DNA of 64,000 nt, from the NCBI GenBank assembly GCA_031406155.1, contig JANOGW010000003.1, positions 124,001 to 188,000 of the forward strand, written 5' to 3'. This document shows, piece after piece, positions 19,101 to 28,244 of the stretch. The position numbers and the translations under genes were made by a program. The notes below the pieces were generated by a model. It searched no databases. It saw only the letters and a list, made by a program, of their open reading frames with translations, and was not told where the DNA came from. Source of the stretch: JACMNW01 sp031406155. GTDB lineage: Bacteria > Pseudomonadota > Alphaproteobacteria > Rhodobacterales > Rhodobacteraceae. Numbering within the stretch: position 1 is the first letter of the stretch; each line of letters begins with the position of its first letter.

Positions 19101-19500
19101 TTCGGAGGCCGAAGTTGATTTCCGCCTGTCGCCGGAAGCTGTTGAAGTAACGCGCGGTTCTGCAGTAGGTGCATCACTTGGGGTCTCCATGGCGGGTATC
19201 TACGAGACCGGATCAAAGCGGCTGAAACTGCAAGGTGTTGTGTCGCCAATTTATTTGTTGAATGGCATCGGGTCGTTTCTGACCCGCAAGGGCGAGGGCT
19301 TGTTCGGCTTCAACTACAAGATCAGGGGAACCGCCGACGCGCCGAAAATATCGGTGAACCCGTTGTCGATCCTGACGCCGGGAATGTTCCGGGAAATCTT
19401 CCGCAAACCGGCGCCGGTCCTGCCCGGCGGCGCAGTCCCGAGGCTGCCCCGCAGCGATGCGCCTGACGGTGTCAGCAACGGGGCCCGGAGAGACGAATGA
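16108..19500 (+). CDS. AsmA-like / YhdP-type protein (DUF3971)
   Basis: A 1130-residue protein. A basic N-terminus (LPRRKRRRGAVG) and one membrane helix (about 22-45) anchor it, and the remainder is a long periplasmic beta-rich repeat region. The C-terminus (GVVSPIYLLNGIGSFLTRKGEGLFGFNYKIRGTADAPKISVNPLSILTPG) is the typical AsmA_2/DUF3971 ending. AsmA-like proteins of this size form lipid-conducting bridges between inner and outer membrane. The exact paralogue cannot be fixed by eye. Its stop overlaps queA's ATG (ATGA). Divergent from bcp. Confidence 0.85.
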   Translation: MNEPAGEAPRPLPRRKRRRGAVGLWLLISVVLFVGLAGFGALGLSGKPVRLPVWAVAEVEARLNKAVPPNMAGLSVSVGAIALMVDRDWIPRLALDDLRILQGRGRAIVTLPEIRTSFDPKALLRGDIQLRHLRIVGGRFAVTRNADGRLDLDLGPYDGTSTWRSVADVLDAVDKVFLDPAFAALTSIEAEALTLLLKDARSGQQWQAGDGRLVLENRPGELAAQLSMSLAVDQTEPALVVMTSISKKDSAAARLSATVKGVAARDLASQSAPLAWLSALDARISGRLAAAIDEKGEFGPMESTLEIGAGVLRPTPQTAPIAFDKAGMTLAYDPALGRIAISALSVESPSLRLSASGQSYIMDAKGTPLSGATVAADRGAFLTQIAFSQMMVDPAGLFEAPVQFSQGSLDLRLSLNPFAIDIGQLTLSEADTHIALKGRIVADPEGWRVALDVTLDKIEPAKLVALWPVQLVRNTRDWLALNVLDGTLFDVRAAVRVAPDELPRLSLGYEFAETDVRFLKALPPILSGSGYSSIEGATYTLVLAEGHVTPPVGGDIDVTGTVFRIPDINQKPTIAEIALKTQSSLTAALSLLDQPPFGFLTKAKRPVNLGTGRADLVTKLTFPLKAKVLLEDVTYSISGQISDFKSDLLIANRLVTAPVLEVSASPLGLEIAGNGALDTLPFNVTFTQPFGPASKGKSGIKGSVSLTDAALRDLGVALPQGMIRGEGPADIRIDLAAGQPAQLTLTSDLQGIGLGLPSLGWSKSTEQSGQLSLTASLGKTPEITSLTFDGAGLKATGSITLRDGGELDAAQFDRVQLDEWLDVAATLQGRGQGRTVGVSIVSGSVDLRRLAVRPSNASAAKDGPLTVQLNRLTVSNGIALTDFSGDFTSQGGFNGNFTASVNDTVPVRGTVVPSPEGSAVRILSEDAGKVMAAAGIFADARGGSLDLQLVPTGAKGEYKGRAKIGAIRVRNASVLAELLSAISVVGLLEQLNGTGLVFSEAEVDFRLSPEAVEVTRGSAVGASLGVSMAGIYETGSKRLKLQGVVSPIYLLNGIGSFLTRKGEGLFGFNYKIRGTADAPKISVNPLSILTPGMFREIFRKPAPVLPGGAVPRLPRSDAPDGVSNGARRDE

Positions 19501-20528
19501 AGCTGTCCGATTTCGATTTCGATCTGCCCGATCACCTGATCGCGACGCGGCCCGCGCGCCCGCGCACATCGGCGCGGCTGCTGCTGGCGCGGCAAGACAC
19601 CATCAGCGATCTGCACGTCACCGACCTGATCGATATTTTCCGACCTGGCGACCGGCTGATCCTGAACAATACCCGTGTGATCCCGGCGCGGCTGTCCGGC
19701 CATCGGGTTCGGGACGGTAACGCAGCGCGGATCGAGATTACCCTGCTGGAGCAACAAGACGGCGCGTGGCGCGCTTTGGCAAAGCCGCTGCGCAAACTTC
19801 GGGCGGGCGAGGAGATCGTGTTTTCGGATAGCCTGAAAGCCATCGTCACGCGGCGTGGCGAGAGCGACCTTGATCTGTGCCTCAACCTGAGCGGCGCGGA
19901 GTTTGATGCAGCACTGGCGGCGTCCGGGGCGATGCCGCTGCCCCCCTATATCGCAAGCAAACGCAGTGCTGATGCGCAGGATCAGACCGACTACCAGACC
20001 GTATTTGCAAGATATCCCGGGGCAGTTGCCGCCCCGACGGCCAGCCTGCACTTTGACGCGGCTTTGCTGCAGGCGTTGTGGCGCAAGGGTGTTGCCATCA
20101 GCGAGGTCACGTTGCATGTCGGGGCAGGCACATTCCTGCCGGTGAAGGTCGATAACGTGACAACGCACAAGATGCATGCGGAATGGGGCGAAGTGACCGC
20201 AGATGCAGCCGCCGAGATCAATGCGACCCGTGCTGCAGGCGGGCGCGTGATCCCGATCGGCACCACCGCACTGCGGCTGATCGAAAGTGCTGCGGCCACC
20301 GGCGTGGTTCTGCCATGGCGCGGCCCGACGGATATCTTCATTTATCCGGGCTACAGGTTTCGGGTGACCGACGCACTGATGACAAATTTTCATTTGCCGA
20401 AGTCGACCTTGCTGATGCTGGTGTCGGCCCTGATGGGGCAGGACCGCATCCGCAGGATCTATGATCACGCCCTGCACCGACAGTACCGCTTTTTTTCCTA
20501 TGGCGATGCCTCTTTGCTGATACCCTAG
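19497..20528 (+). CDS. queA: tRNA preQ1(34) S-adenosylmethionine ribosyltransferase-isomerase
   Basis: A 343-residue QueA. It transfers and isomerises the ribosyl group of SAM onto preQ1 at tRNA position 34, giving epoxyqueuosine. Family hallmarks are the N-terminal FDFDLPDHLIATRPARPRTSARLL, the middle RYPGAVAAPTASLHF, and the C-terminal TNFHLPKSTLLMLVSAL. The length is normal. The ATG overlaps the AsmA-like stop by four bases. Confidence 0.97.
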   Translation: MKLSDFDFDLPDHLIATRPARPRTSARLLLARQDTISDLHVTDLIDIFRPGDRLILNNTRVIPARLSGHRVRDGNAARIEITLLEQQDGAWRALAKPLRKLRAGEEIVFSDSLKAIVTRRGESDLDLCLNLSGAEFDAALAASGAMPLPPYIASKRSADAQDQTDYQTVFARYPGAVAAPTASLHFDAALLQALWRKGVAISEVTLHVGAGTFLPVKVDNVTTHKMHAEWGEVTADAAAEINATRAAGGRVIPIGTTALRLIESAAATGVVLPWRGPTDIFIYPGYRFRVTDALMTNFHLPKSTLLMLVSALMGQDRIRRIYDHALHRQYRFFSYGDASLLIP

Positions 20529-20607
20529 GACGTTGCAGTTTGGCTGCACCCTGATCTGCATGCCGCGAATGACCCGACAGCCTTGCGACCGATAACGGAG
20601 ACACCAA

Positions 20608-21855
20608 ATGCTGAAAGTCCTCGCCAGTTCTTGGCCGCTGCTGCTGGGTGTCATGCTGTTGATGGTTGGAAATGGCGTGCAAAGCTCGCTTCTGGGCATC
20701 CGTGGTCTGATGGAGGGGTTTTCCACGCTTGAACTGTCCATCGTAATGTCGGCGTATTATGTTGGTTTTCTTGGCGGATCGCGGCTTGCGCCTGAAATGA
20801 TCCGCCGCGTGGGTCATGTGCGGGTTTTTGCGGCACTTGGTTCACTGATCTCTGCGGTCTTGGTGCTTTACCCGATGGTGATCGATCTGACGGCATGGTC
20901 GGTTTTGCGGGTCATCATCGGATTTTCATTCTCGGTCATCTATGTGACGGCGGAAAGCTGGTTGAACAACACGGCATCCAATGAAACGCGCGGGCAGGCA
21001 TTGTCGGCCTACATGATCGTGCAGATGCTGGGCATCATCGCCTCCCAGGCACTGCTGTCGTTTGGCGATCCCAGCGGATACGGGCTGTTCATCATCCCGT
21101 CCGTTCTGGTGTCACTCGCGTTCATGCCGATCCTGCTGGCCGCGACGCCTGCGCCGACATTTGATCAGATCCGGCCGATGAGCTTTCGGCGGCTGTTCAA
21201 GATATCGCCACTGGGGTGCGTCGGCATGTTGCTTACGGGTGGAATTTTTTCGGCGATGTTCGGAATGGCCTCGGTCTGGGGGGCGATGATCGGGTTGACG
21301 ATTGGCCAGATCGCGGCCTTCGTCGCGGCTTTGTACACGGGCGGGCTGGTCCTGCAATATCCCATTGGTTGGATTTCCGACCGGCTTGATCGCCGCGTTC
21401 TGGTGCTGTGGATGTCGGCGCTTGGCGCCGTGGTGATGGGAATTGCCACCGTCGTTGACTTGCCGTTCAACCTTTTCCTGGTTGTTGCCGTTCTGTTGGG
21501 CGGCACCATCAACCCGCTGTATTCCCTTCTTATTTCCCACGCAAATGACTATCTGAATCGCGAAGACATGGCGGCTGCTTCCGCCGGGCTTATCTTCCTG
21601 AATGGGCTAGGAGCAATCTTCGGGCCGCTGATCACCGGTTGGTTGATGGGAGTGGTCGGCGCGCGCGGGTTCTTTTTGTTCATCGGACTGCTGTTTGCTA
21701 TTCTTGCGGCGTATGATGCATGGCGCATGATGCGTCGGGTCAGGCGCACCCGGACAAGTGGCTTTGCCGGGCTGACACCTACCGCCTCGTCTCTGGCGGT
21801 TGGTGCCGTCATGGAGCGTGAACCGCGGCAAGTCCGCGACACCGATCAGAGCTAG
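20608..21855 (+). CDS. MFS transporter
   Basis: A 415-residue polytopic protein with about 12 hydrophobic segments and the MFS loop signatures GGSRLAPEMIRRVGHVRVF (motif A-like after TM2) and GWISDRLDRRVLV after TM8. It resembles YcaD-like and other uncharacterised proton-coupled carriers. Substrate unknown. GGAG lies about 7 bases before the ATG. It follows queA in the same direction with an 80-base gap. Confidence 0.85.
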   Translation: MLKVLASSWPLLLGVMLLMVGNGVQSSLLGIRGLMEGFSTLELSIVMSAYYVGFLGGSRLAPEMIRRVGHVRVFAALGSLISAVLVLYPMVIDLTAWSVLRVIIGFSFSVIYVTAESWLNNTASNETRGQALSAYMIVQMLGIIASQALLSFGDPSGYGLFIIPSVLVSLAFMPILLAATPAPTFDQIRPMSFRRLFKISPLGCVGMLLTGGIFSAMFGMASVWGAMIGLTIGQIAAFVAALYTGGLVLQYPIGWISDRLDRRVLVLWMSALGAVVMGIATVVDLPFNLFLVVAVLLGGTINPLYSLLISHANDYLNREDMAAASAGLIFLNGLGAIFGPLITGWLMGVVGARGFFLFIGLLFAILAAYDAWRMMRRVRRTRTSGFAGLTPTASSLAVGAVMEREPRQVRDTDQS

Positions 21856-21911
21856 GCATTGCGGGCTTTGCGGCTTCCTGTCAGGCTGCATTCCAAAGAG
21901 GCGAGGCGCGG

Positions 21912-22502
21912 ATGGCGGACCCTGTTGAAGTGCTTGATTTCTGGCTGGGCGAAGTTGGCCCGGACAAATGGTATTCCGGCGGCGACGCGCTGGATGCTGA
22001 CTGTCGCGCGCGATTTGCCGACGTTTGGCAGGCCGCACTTGACGGCGGGCTGGAGCATTGGGTCGACGGCGCGGTCGGCACGCTGGCCTATCTGGTGATC
22101 TGCGATCAGTTGTCGCGCAACATTCATCGCGGCGACGCGAAGGCCTTTGCCACCGATGCGCAGGCCCTTGCCGCAGCAAGGACAGCCTTGGAAAAGGGCT
22201 GGGACATGGACGCGCCGGAACCTGAACGCCAGTTCTTCTACCTGCCGTTCGAACATAGCGAAAACCCGGCAGATCAGGCGGTGAGCGTTTCGCTGTTCAA
22301 GGAAAAAATGCCGCAGGGCGGTGCAAATCTGGGCCTTCACGCCCTTGCGCATCAGGCAATCATCGCGCGCTTCGGTCGGTTTCCGGGGCGCAATGACGCC
22401 TTGGGGCGCCAAAGCACCGCCGAGGAAACCCAGTTCCTGACGGACGGCGGTTACGGTGCCATTTTGCGGGCCTTCAAGGCCAGCCATGCGCCGGGTGCAT
22501 AG
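21912..22502 (+). CDS. DUF924 family protein
   Basis: A 196-residue all-helical DUF924 protein. Conserved family segments are VLDFWLGEVGPDKWY, ICDQLSRNIHRGDAKAFATDAQA and FFYLPFEHSENPADQ. The fold is TPR-like and the function unknown. It is short, soluble and has no export signal. It lies between an MFS gene and lpd on the same strand. Confidence 0.88.
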   Translation: MADPVEVLDFWLGEVGPDKWYSGGDALDADCRARFADVWQAALDGGLEHWVDGAVGTLAYLVICDQLSRNIHRGDAKAFATDAQALAAARTALEKGWDMDAPEPERQFFYLPFEHSENPADQAVSVSLFKEKMPQGGANLGLHALAHQAIIARFGRFPGRNDALGRQSTAEETQFLTDGGYGAILRAFKASHAPGA

Positions 22503-22577
22503 GGCCATACCCGCAGGCATGTTGCCACAAAAGTGAAAGTGGTTTAATGCCAAACTACTTTTTCCGAGGAGGACAGA

Positions 22578-23972
22578 ATGGCTGCCCAGAGCTTTGACAT
22601 GATCGTGATAGGCGCAGGCCCGGGGGGCTATGTGGCAGCCATCCGTGGTGCGCAGCTTGGCCTGAAAGTGGCCATACTGGAACGTGAGCTGTTAGGCGGC
22701 ATTTGTCTGAACTGGGGCTGCATTCCGACAAAGGCGATGCTGCGATCCGCCGAAGTGTTTCATCTGATGCACCGCGCCAAAGAGTTCGGCCTTTCAGCGA
22801 CCGGCATCAGCTATGATCTGGGCGCCGTTGTTGCCCGGTCACGCGGGGTGGCCAAACAGCTTTCGGGTGGCATTGGTCATCTGATGAAGAAGAACAAGAT
22901 CACCGTCTTCATGGGGGTGGCGACCGTTCCTGCCAAGGGCAGTGTGTCGGTCAAGACGGCCACGGAGACGCACGAGCTGACGGCAAAATCGATCGTGCTT
23001 GCCACCGGCGCGCGCGCCCGCGAACTGCCGGGGCTGGAGGCGGACGGCGAACTAGTGTGGACTTACCGGCACGCGCTGGTGGCCAAACGGATGCCGAAAA
23101 AATTGCTGGTGATCGGATCGGGTGCAATCGGCATCGAATTTGCCAGCTTCTTCAACACGCTCGGGTCAGACACGACCGTGGTCGAGGTGATGGACCGCGT
23201 CCTGCCGGTGGAAGACGCCGAAATCTCGGCCTTCGCCAAGAAGGCGTTTCTGAAGCAAGGCATGAAGATCCTGGAAAAGACCACGGTCCGGAAGCTGGAT
23301 CGCAGCCCGGGCAAGGTGGTCGTACATCTGGACTCCTCCAGCGGCACCACAACGCAGGAATTTGACACTGTCATTTCCGCCGTCGGTATCGTCGGCAATG
23401 TCGAAGGTCTGGGGCTGGAGGCGCTTGGCGTCAAGATCGACCGCACCCATGTGGTCACGGATGACTATTGCCGTACCGGCATCGACGGGCTGTACGCCAT
23501 TGGCGATATTGCGGGTGCGCCATGGCTTGCTCACAAAGCCAGCCATGAAGGCGTAATGGTGGCCGAACTGATCGCCGGCAAGCATCCGCATCCGATCAAG
23601 CCCAATTCCATCGCCGGGTGCACCTATTGTCATCCGCAGATCGCGTCCGTTGGCCTGACCGAGGAAAAGGCCAAGGCCGCCGGATATTCCCTGAAAGTTG
23701 GCCGTTTCCCGTTCATCGGCAACGGCAAGGCAATTGCGCTGGGTGAAGCCGAGGGCATGATCAAGACGATCTTCGATGCGAAAACCGGCGAAATGCTGGG
23801 GGCGCATATGATCGGGGCGGAAGTTACCGAACTGATCCAAGGCTATGTCGTCGCACGCGGGCTGGAGACGACCGAGGAAGACCTGATCAACACGGTTTTC
23901 CCACACCCGACCCTGTCCGAAATGATGCACGAGTCGGTGCTGGAAGCGTACGGCCGCGCCATTCATATTTAG
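22578..23972 (+). CDS. lpdA: Dihydrolipoyl dehydrogenase
   Basis: A 464-residue flavoprotein disulfide reductase. The FAD-binding GAGPGGYVAAIRGAQLG is at the N-terminus. The redox disulfide is GGICLNWGCIPTK, the NAD site is IGSGAIGIEFASFF, and the catalytic His-Glu pair is in FPHPTLSEMMHESV. It reoxidises dihydrolipoamide of 2-oxoacid dehydrogenases or the glycine cleavage system. No E1/E2 genes are adjacent, so the complex served is not indicated. It has a strong GAGGAGG ribosome site. Confidence 0.95.
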   Translation: MAAQSFDMIVIGAGPGGYVAAIRGAQLGLKVAILERELLGGICLNWGCIPTKAMLRSAEVFHLMHRAKEFGLSATGISYDLGAVVARSRGVAKQLSGGIGHLMKKNKITVFMGVATVPAKGSVSVKTATETHELTAKSIVLATGARARELPGLEADGELVWTYRHALVAKRMPKKLLVIGSGAIGIEFASFFNTLGSDTTVVEVMDRVLPVEDAEISAFAKKAFLKQGMKILEKTTVRKLDRSPGKVVVHLDSSSGTTTQEFDTVISAVGIVGNVEGLGLEALGVKIDRTHVVTDDYCRTGIDGLYAIGDIAGAPWLAHKASHEGVMVAELIAGKHPHPIKPNSIAGCTYCHPQIASVGLTEEKAKAAGYSLKVGRFPFIGNGKAIALGEAEGMIKTIFDAKTGEMLGAHMIGAEVTELIQGYVVARGLETTEEDLINTVFPHPTLSEMMHESVLEAYGRAIHI

Positions 23973-24082
23973 GGGGCTGGTTTCCAGACACGGTCTTTGC
24001 GCGGGAATCTGTTAAGTTCAATTTAGCCAGTCGCGGCAGGGTTTTCGCGCGGCATTTCCCGGCCAACAGGAATCTTTTTCAC

Positions 24083-25261
24083 ATGATCAATCAAGATTTC
24101 AAAACCGTCTTGATTGTTGGCGTGCTGTGGGCAGCCGGGTTGGGCGCTGCGGCGCAGTTCGGCAAGATCAGCGTTCTGTATGATCTGCTGGGGGAACGCT
24201 ATGCCGGAGCGGGTGGTCCAGTCAGAATCGGGCTTCTGGTATCGGTCGTCGGTCTGGTTGGCCTGATATTCGGCACTACTGCGGGGCTGCTGGTGGCCCG
24301 CATCGGCGCTCGGCGTGCCATTGTCAGCGCGTTGCTGCTGGGGGCTGCGATGTCGGCGATCGAGGCCAGCTTTCCACCTTACCCCCTGATGATCGCCGCC
24401 CGGGTGCTGGAGGGGGTTTCGCACCTTGCCATCGTGGTGGTCGGGCCGACCGTGATCGCTGCTGTTGCGATGCAGCGCTATCAGGGGCTGGCGATGACGC
24501 TGTGGTCTAGTTTCTTTGGGGTCACCTATGCCGCGCTGGCGGTGTTTGCGCCGCCCTTGGTTGCCTGGGGCGGGGCGGAAAGTCTGTTCCTTGCCCATGC
24601 GGCATGGCTTGCGGTCTGTGCGGTGCTGCTTTGGAGGCTGTTGCCGCCGGACCCTGCCGCACCGGCCAACCGGTTCGGGCCCAGCCTGCTGCGCCAGCAT
24701 CTGGCAATTTATTCCTCGCCCTATCTGGCCGCCCCGGCGATGGGTTTCTTCTGCTATACCATTCTTTATGTCGCCCTGCTGACCTTGCTGCCGCCACTTA
24801 TGCCGGCGGGGCAGGTTGCTGTCGTGGCCTTCGGCATGCCGATTGTGTCAATCGCCGTTTCACTGACACTTGGCGTGTGGCTGCTGGGCAGAATGACCCC
24901 GGTAGCATTGGTACAGGCGGGCTTTGCCGTGGCGGCATTTGCCATGCTGGGCCTTTGGCTGGGATGGGGGCAGCAAACCGCGATGGTCGGCTTTGCCTTT
25001 CTGATCGCCGCCGCACTCGGGTTGGTGCAAGGCGCCAGCTTTGCCGCCATCCCCTATCTGAACGCCAGTCCCGAAGGCAGGGCCGGTGCTGCGGGAGCCA
25101 TCGCACAGCTTGGCAATCTGGGCACAACCACAGGGACGCCTTTGCTGGCATGGATTTTGGCCAACACCGGGCAGGCGGGACTGGCGTTGTTCGTCGTGCC
25201 TTTCTGTTTGCTGGGCATTGCCGTGCACAGCCTGCAACAGCAACGCCGGGGCTGGCGTTGA
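24083..25261 (+). CDS. MFS transporter
   Basis: A 392-residue membrane protein with about 12 hydrophobic spans and an MFS motif-A-like loop (LLVARIGARRAIVS) after TM2. It resembles the CynX/NimT-type or general sugar/drug carriers; the substrate cannot be assigned. It lies between lpd and uvrA. Its coding end is only about 30 bases from the uvrA SOS box, so uvrA control is independent of it. Confidence 0.82.
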   Translation: MINQDFKTVLIVGVLWAAGLGAAAQFGKISVLYDLLGERYAGAGGPVRIGLLVSVVGLVGLIFGTTAGLLVARIGARRAIVSALLLGAAMSAIEASFPPYPLMIAARVLEGVSHLAIVVVGPTVIAAVAMQRYQGLAMTLWSSFFGVTYAALAVFAPPLVAWGGAESLFLAHAAWLAVCAVLLWRLLPPDPAAPANRFGPSLLRQHLAIYSSPYLAAPAMGFFCYTILYVALLTLLPPLMPAGQVAVVAFGMPIVSIAVSLTLGVWLLGRMTPVALVQAGFAVAAFAMLGLWLGWGQQTAMVGFAFLIAAALGLVQGASFAAIPYLNASPEGRAGAAGAIAQLGNLGTTTGTPLLAWILANTGQAGLALFVVPFCLLGIAVHSLQQQRRGWR

Positions 25262-25292
25262 TTTCGACATGAAAGTTTGCTAAGCGACCGAC

Positions 25293-25307
25293 GTTCATCT
25301 TTCGTTC
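25293..25307 (+). promoter_or_regulatory. LexA (SOS) box upstream of uvrA
   Basis: GTTCATCTTTCGTTC matches exactly the alphaproteobacterial LexA operator GTTC-N7-GTTC. It sits 82 bases before the uvrA ATG and 11 bases upstream of a -35 candidate. Confidence 0.85.
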
Positions 25308-25318
25308 GCAATTTTGGG

Positions 25319-25347
25319 TTGGAGACTCGGTTTATCTGGCCTATGTA
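25319..25347 (+). promoter_or_regulatory. Candidate uvrA promoter
   Basis: TTGGAG (25319-25324), a 17-base spacer and TATGTA (25342-25347), just downstream of the LexA box. Confidence 0.5.
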
Positions 25348-25374
25348 AAAAATTCGCGGTGCAAGGGGCGGATT

Positions 25375-28239
25375 ATGGCGGAACAGAAGTTCATCGAAGT
25401 GCGCGGTGCGCGCGAACACAATCTGAAGAATGTTGATGTCAATATTCCGCGTGACCAATTGGTGGTCATCACCGGGCTGTCGGGGTCAGGCAAATCATCG
25501 CTCGCGTTCGACACGATTTATGCTGAAGGCCAGCGCCGCTATGTCGAAAGCCTGTCGGCCTATGCGCGGCAGTTTCTGGACATGATGGGCAAGCCCGATG
25601 TCGATCACATCTCGGGGTTGTCGCCGGCGATTTCAATCGAACAGAAGACCACGTCGAAAAACCCGCGCTCTACCGTTGGCACGGTGACCGAGATCTACGA
25701 TTACCTGCGCCTGCTGTTTGCCCGCGTCGGCACCCCGTTCAGCCCGACCACCGGTCTGCCGATCACGGCGCAGCAGGTGCAGGACATGGTTGATGGCGTA
25801 ATGGCGATGGAGGAGGGCACGCGCGCCTATCTTCTTGCGCCAATCGTGCGGGACCGGAAAGGCGAATATCGTAAGGAGTTTCTGGACCTGCGCAAGCAGG
25901 GATTTCAGCGCATCAAGGTGGACGGGGAGTTTCACGATCTGGAGGACGCCCCGGTTCTGGACAAAAAATTGCGCCACGATATCGACGTGGTGGTTGACAG
26001 GATCGTCGTCAAGGACGGGTTGCAAACCCGGCTTGCGGACAGTTTTCGCACCGCGCTGAACCTTGCCGATGGCATCGCAATTCTGGAAACCGCCCCTGCA
26101 GAGGGGATGGGCGATCCGGTGCGCGTGACGTATTCCGAAAAATTCGCCTGCCCGGTTTCCGGCTTTACCATACCGGAAATTGAGCCGCGTCTGTTCAGCT
26201 TCAACGCCCCGTTCGGGGCCTGCCCGGTTTGCGATGGTTTGGGGGTGGAGTTGTTCTTCGATGAACGCCTTGTCGTTCCCGATCAAGGACTTACCTTGCT
26301 TCAAGGCGCACTGGCACCGTGGGCCAAATCGAAATCGCCATATTTCGTGCAAACCATCGAGGCGCTTTCAACGCATTACAAATTCGACAAAAAGCTGAAA
26401 TGGAAAGACCTTCCCGAAGCTGTGCAGCGCCTGTTTCTGTATGGGTCGGGCGCTGAAGAAATCAGCTTTCGCTATGACGAAGGCGGGCGCGTCTATCAGG
26501 TTTCCCGCGTGTTTGAAGGCATTATTCCGAATATGGAACGCCGCTACCGCGAAACCGACAGTGCGTGGAGCCGCGAGGATATGGAGCGGTTCCAGAACAA
26601 CCGCGCTTGCGGTGCCTGCGGCGGTTTTCGCCTGAAGCCAGAGGCGCTGGCGGTGAAAATCGCGGGCCTGCACGTGGGGCAGGTGGTGAAGATGTCGATA
26701 TCCGAGGCGTTTGCATGGATCGGTACCGTGCCGGAAACCCTCAGCGGGCAAAAGAACGAAATCGCGAAGGCGATTCTGAAGGAGATCCGCGAACGGCTGG
26801 GCTTTCTGGTGAATGTCGGGCTGAATTACCTGACGCTCAGCCGCAATGCGGGCACGCTTTCGGGCGGTGAGGCGCAGCGCATCCGTCTGGCCAGCCAGAT
26901 CGGGTCTGGTCTGACGGGTGTGCTTTATGTGCTGGATGAACCGTCGATTGGCCTGCACCAGCGCGACAATGACCGGCTGCTGACCACGCTGAAAAACCTG
27001 CGCGATCAGGGCAATTCGGTGCTGGTCGTCGAACATGACGAAGAAGCGATCCGCGAGGCGGACTATGTTTTCGACATGGGGCCGGGGGCCGGTGTGCACG
27101 GCGGATTTGTCGTATCACACGGCACGCCCTCGCAGGTGGCGGCTGATCCGGCCAGCATGACGGGACAGTATCTGTCGGGGGCACGGTCCATCGCGGTGCC
27201 GAAAAAACGGCGCAAAGGAACCGGGAAGAAGATCAAGATTGTCGGCGCGAATGGCAACAATCTGCGCAACATCACCGCCGAATTTCCGCTTGGGCAGTTT
27301 GTCTGTGTGACGGGCGTGTCGGGGGGCGGCAAATCCACACTGACCATCGAGACGCTTTACAAGACGGCTGCCACGCGGTTGAACGGGGCGCGGGAAACGC
27401 CGGCCCCATGCCAGACTATCCTAGGCTTTGAACATCTGGACAAGGTTATCGACATCGATCAGCGCGCCATTGGCCGCACGCCACGATCCAACCCCGCCAC
27501 CTATACCGGCGCGTTCACCCCGATCCGGGACTGGTTTGCCGGCCTGCCAGAGGCCAAAGCGCGCGGCTATCAGCCGGGCCGGTTTTCGTTCAACGTCAAA
27601 GGCGGGCGCTGCGAGGCGTGTCAGGGCGACGGCCTGATCAAGATCGAGATGAACTTCCTGCCCGATGTCTATGTCACCTGCGAGACCTGCAAGGGCCATC
27701 GTTACAACCGCGAAACACTGGAAATAAAATTCAAAACCAAAAGCATCGCCGACGTTCTTGATATGACGGTAGAGGAAGCGCAGGGGTTCTTTCAGGCCGT
27801 GCCAAGCATCCGTGAAAAGATGGATGCGCTGGTACGGGTTGGGCTTGGCTACATCAAGGTCGGACAACAGGCGACCACGCTTTCGGGCGGCGAGGCGCAG
27901 CGGGTCAAGCTGTCAAAGGAACTGAGCCGTCGTGCGACGGGCCGCACGCTGTATATTCTGGATGAACCAACCACCGGTCTGCATTTCGAAGACGTGCGCA
28001 AGCTGTTAGAGGTCTTGCATGAACTGGTCGATCAGGGGAATACTGTTGTGGTGATCGAGCACAACCTCGACGTGGTCAAAACTGCGGATTGGGTGATCGA
28101 CATCGGCCCTGAAGGCGGCGATGGTGGCGGCGAGATTGTGGCGACCGGCACGCCTGAGGATGTAGCGAAAGTTGATCTCAGCCACACCGGGCGATATTTG
28201 AAAGATATCTTGAAGCCGCGTCGTGTCGCGGCGGAGTAA
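25375..28239 (+). CDS. uvrA: Excinuclease ABC subunit A
   Basis: A 954-residue UvrA, the damage-recognising ATPase of nucleotide excision repair. It has two ABC ATPase halves: Walker A GLSGSGKSSLAFDT (about 33) and GVSGGGKSTLTIET, signature LSGGEAQRIRLASQ and LSGGEAQRVKLSKEL, Walker B YVLDEPSIGLH and YILDEPTTGLH. Zinc modules are CPVCDGL with CGACGG in the first half and CEACQGDG with CETCKGHR in the second. Full length. An exact LexA box upstream implies DNA-damage induction. An SseB-like gene follows after 5 bases. Confidence 0.98.
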   Translation: MAEQKFIEVRGAREHNLKNVDVNIPRDQLVVITGLSGSGKSSLAFDTIYAEGQRRYVESLSAYARQFLDMMGKPDVDHISGLSPAISIEQKTTSKNPRSTVGTVTEIYDYLRLLFARVGTPFSPTTGLPITAQQVQDMVDGVMAMEEGTRAYLLAPIVRDRKGEYRKEFLDLRKQGFQRIKVDGEFHDLEDAPVLDKKLRHDIDVVVDRIVVKDGLQTRLADSFRTALNLADGIAILETAPAEGMGDPVRVTYSEKFACPVSGFTIPEIEPRLFSFNAPFGACPVCDGLGVELFFDERLVVPDQGLTLLQGALAPWAKSKSPYFVQTIEALSTHYKFDKKLKWKDLPEAVQRLFLYGSGAEEISFRYDEGGRVYQVSRVFEGIIPNMERRYRETDSAWSREDMERFQNNRACGACGGFRLKPEALAVKIAGLHVGQVVKMSISEAFAWIGTVPETLSGQKNEIAKAILKEIRERLGFLVNVGLNYLTLSRNAGTLSGGEAQRIRLASQIGSGLTGVLYVLDEPSIGLHQRDNDRLLTTLKNLRDQGNSVLVVEHDEEAIREADYVFDMGPGAGVHGGFVVSHGTPSQVAADPASMTGQYLSGARSIAVPKKRRKGTGKKIKIVGANGNNLRNITAEFPLGQFVCVTGVSGGGKSTLTIETLYKTAATRLNGARETPAPCQTILGFEHLDKVIDIDQRAIGRTPRSNPATYTGAFTPIRDWFAGLPEAKARGYQPGRFSFNVKGGRCEACQGDGLIKIEMNFLPDVYVTCETCKGHRYNRETLEIKFKTKSIADVLDMTVEEAQGFFQAVPSIREKMDALVRVGLGYIKVGQQATTLSGGEAQRVKLSKELSRRATGRTLYILDEPTTGLHFEDVRKLLEVLHELVDQGNTVVVIEHNLDVVKTADWVIDIGPEGGDGGGEIVATGTPEDVAKVDLSHTGRYLKDILKPRRVAAE

Positions 28240-28244
28240 TTGGG

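Noticed and set aside
17814..19190. 458-codon minus-strand frame
   Set aside because: Antisense to the AsmA-like gene, Ser/Pro/Arg-rich shadow of GC-rich codons, no family features.
19314..20741. 475-codon minus-strand frame
   Set aside because: Spans parts of the AsmA-like gene, queA and the MFS gene in antisense; no protein family features.
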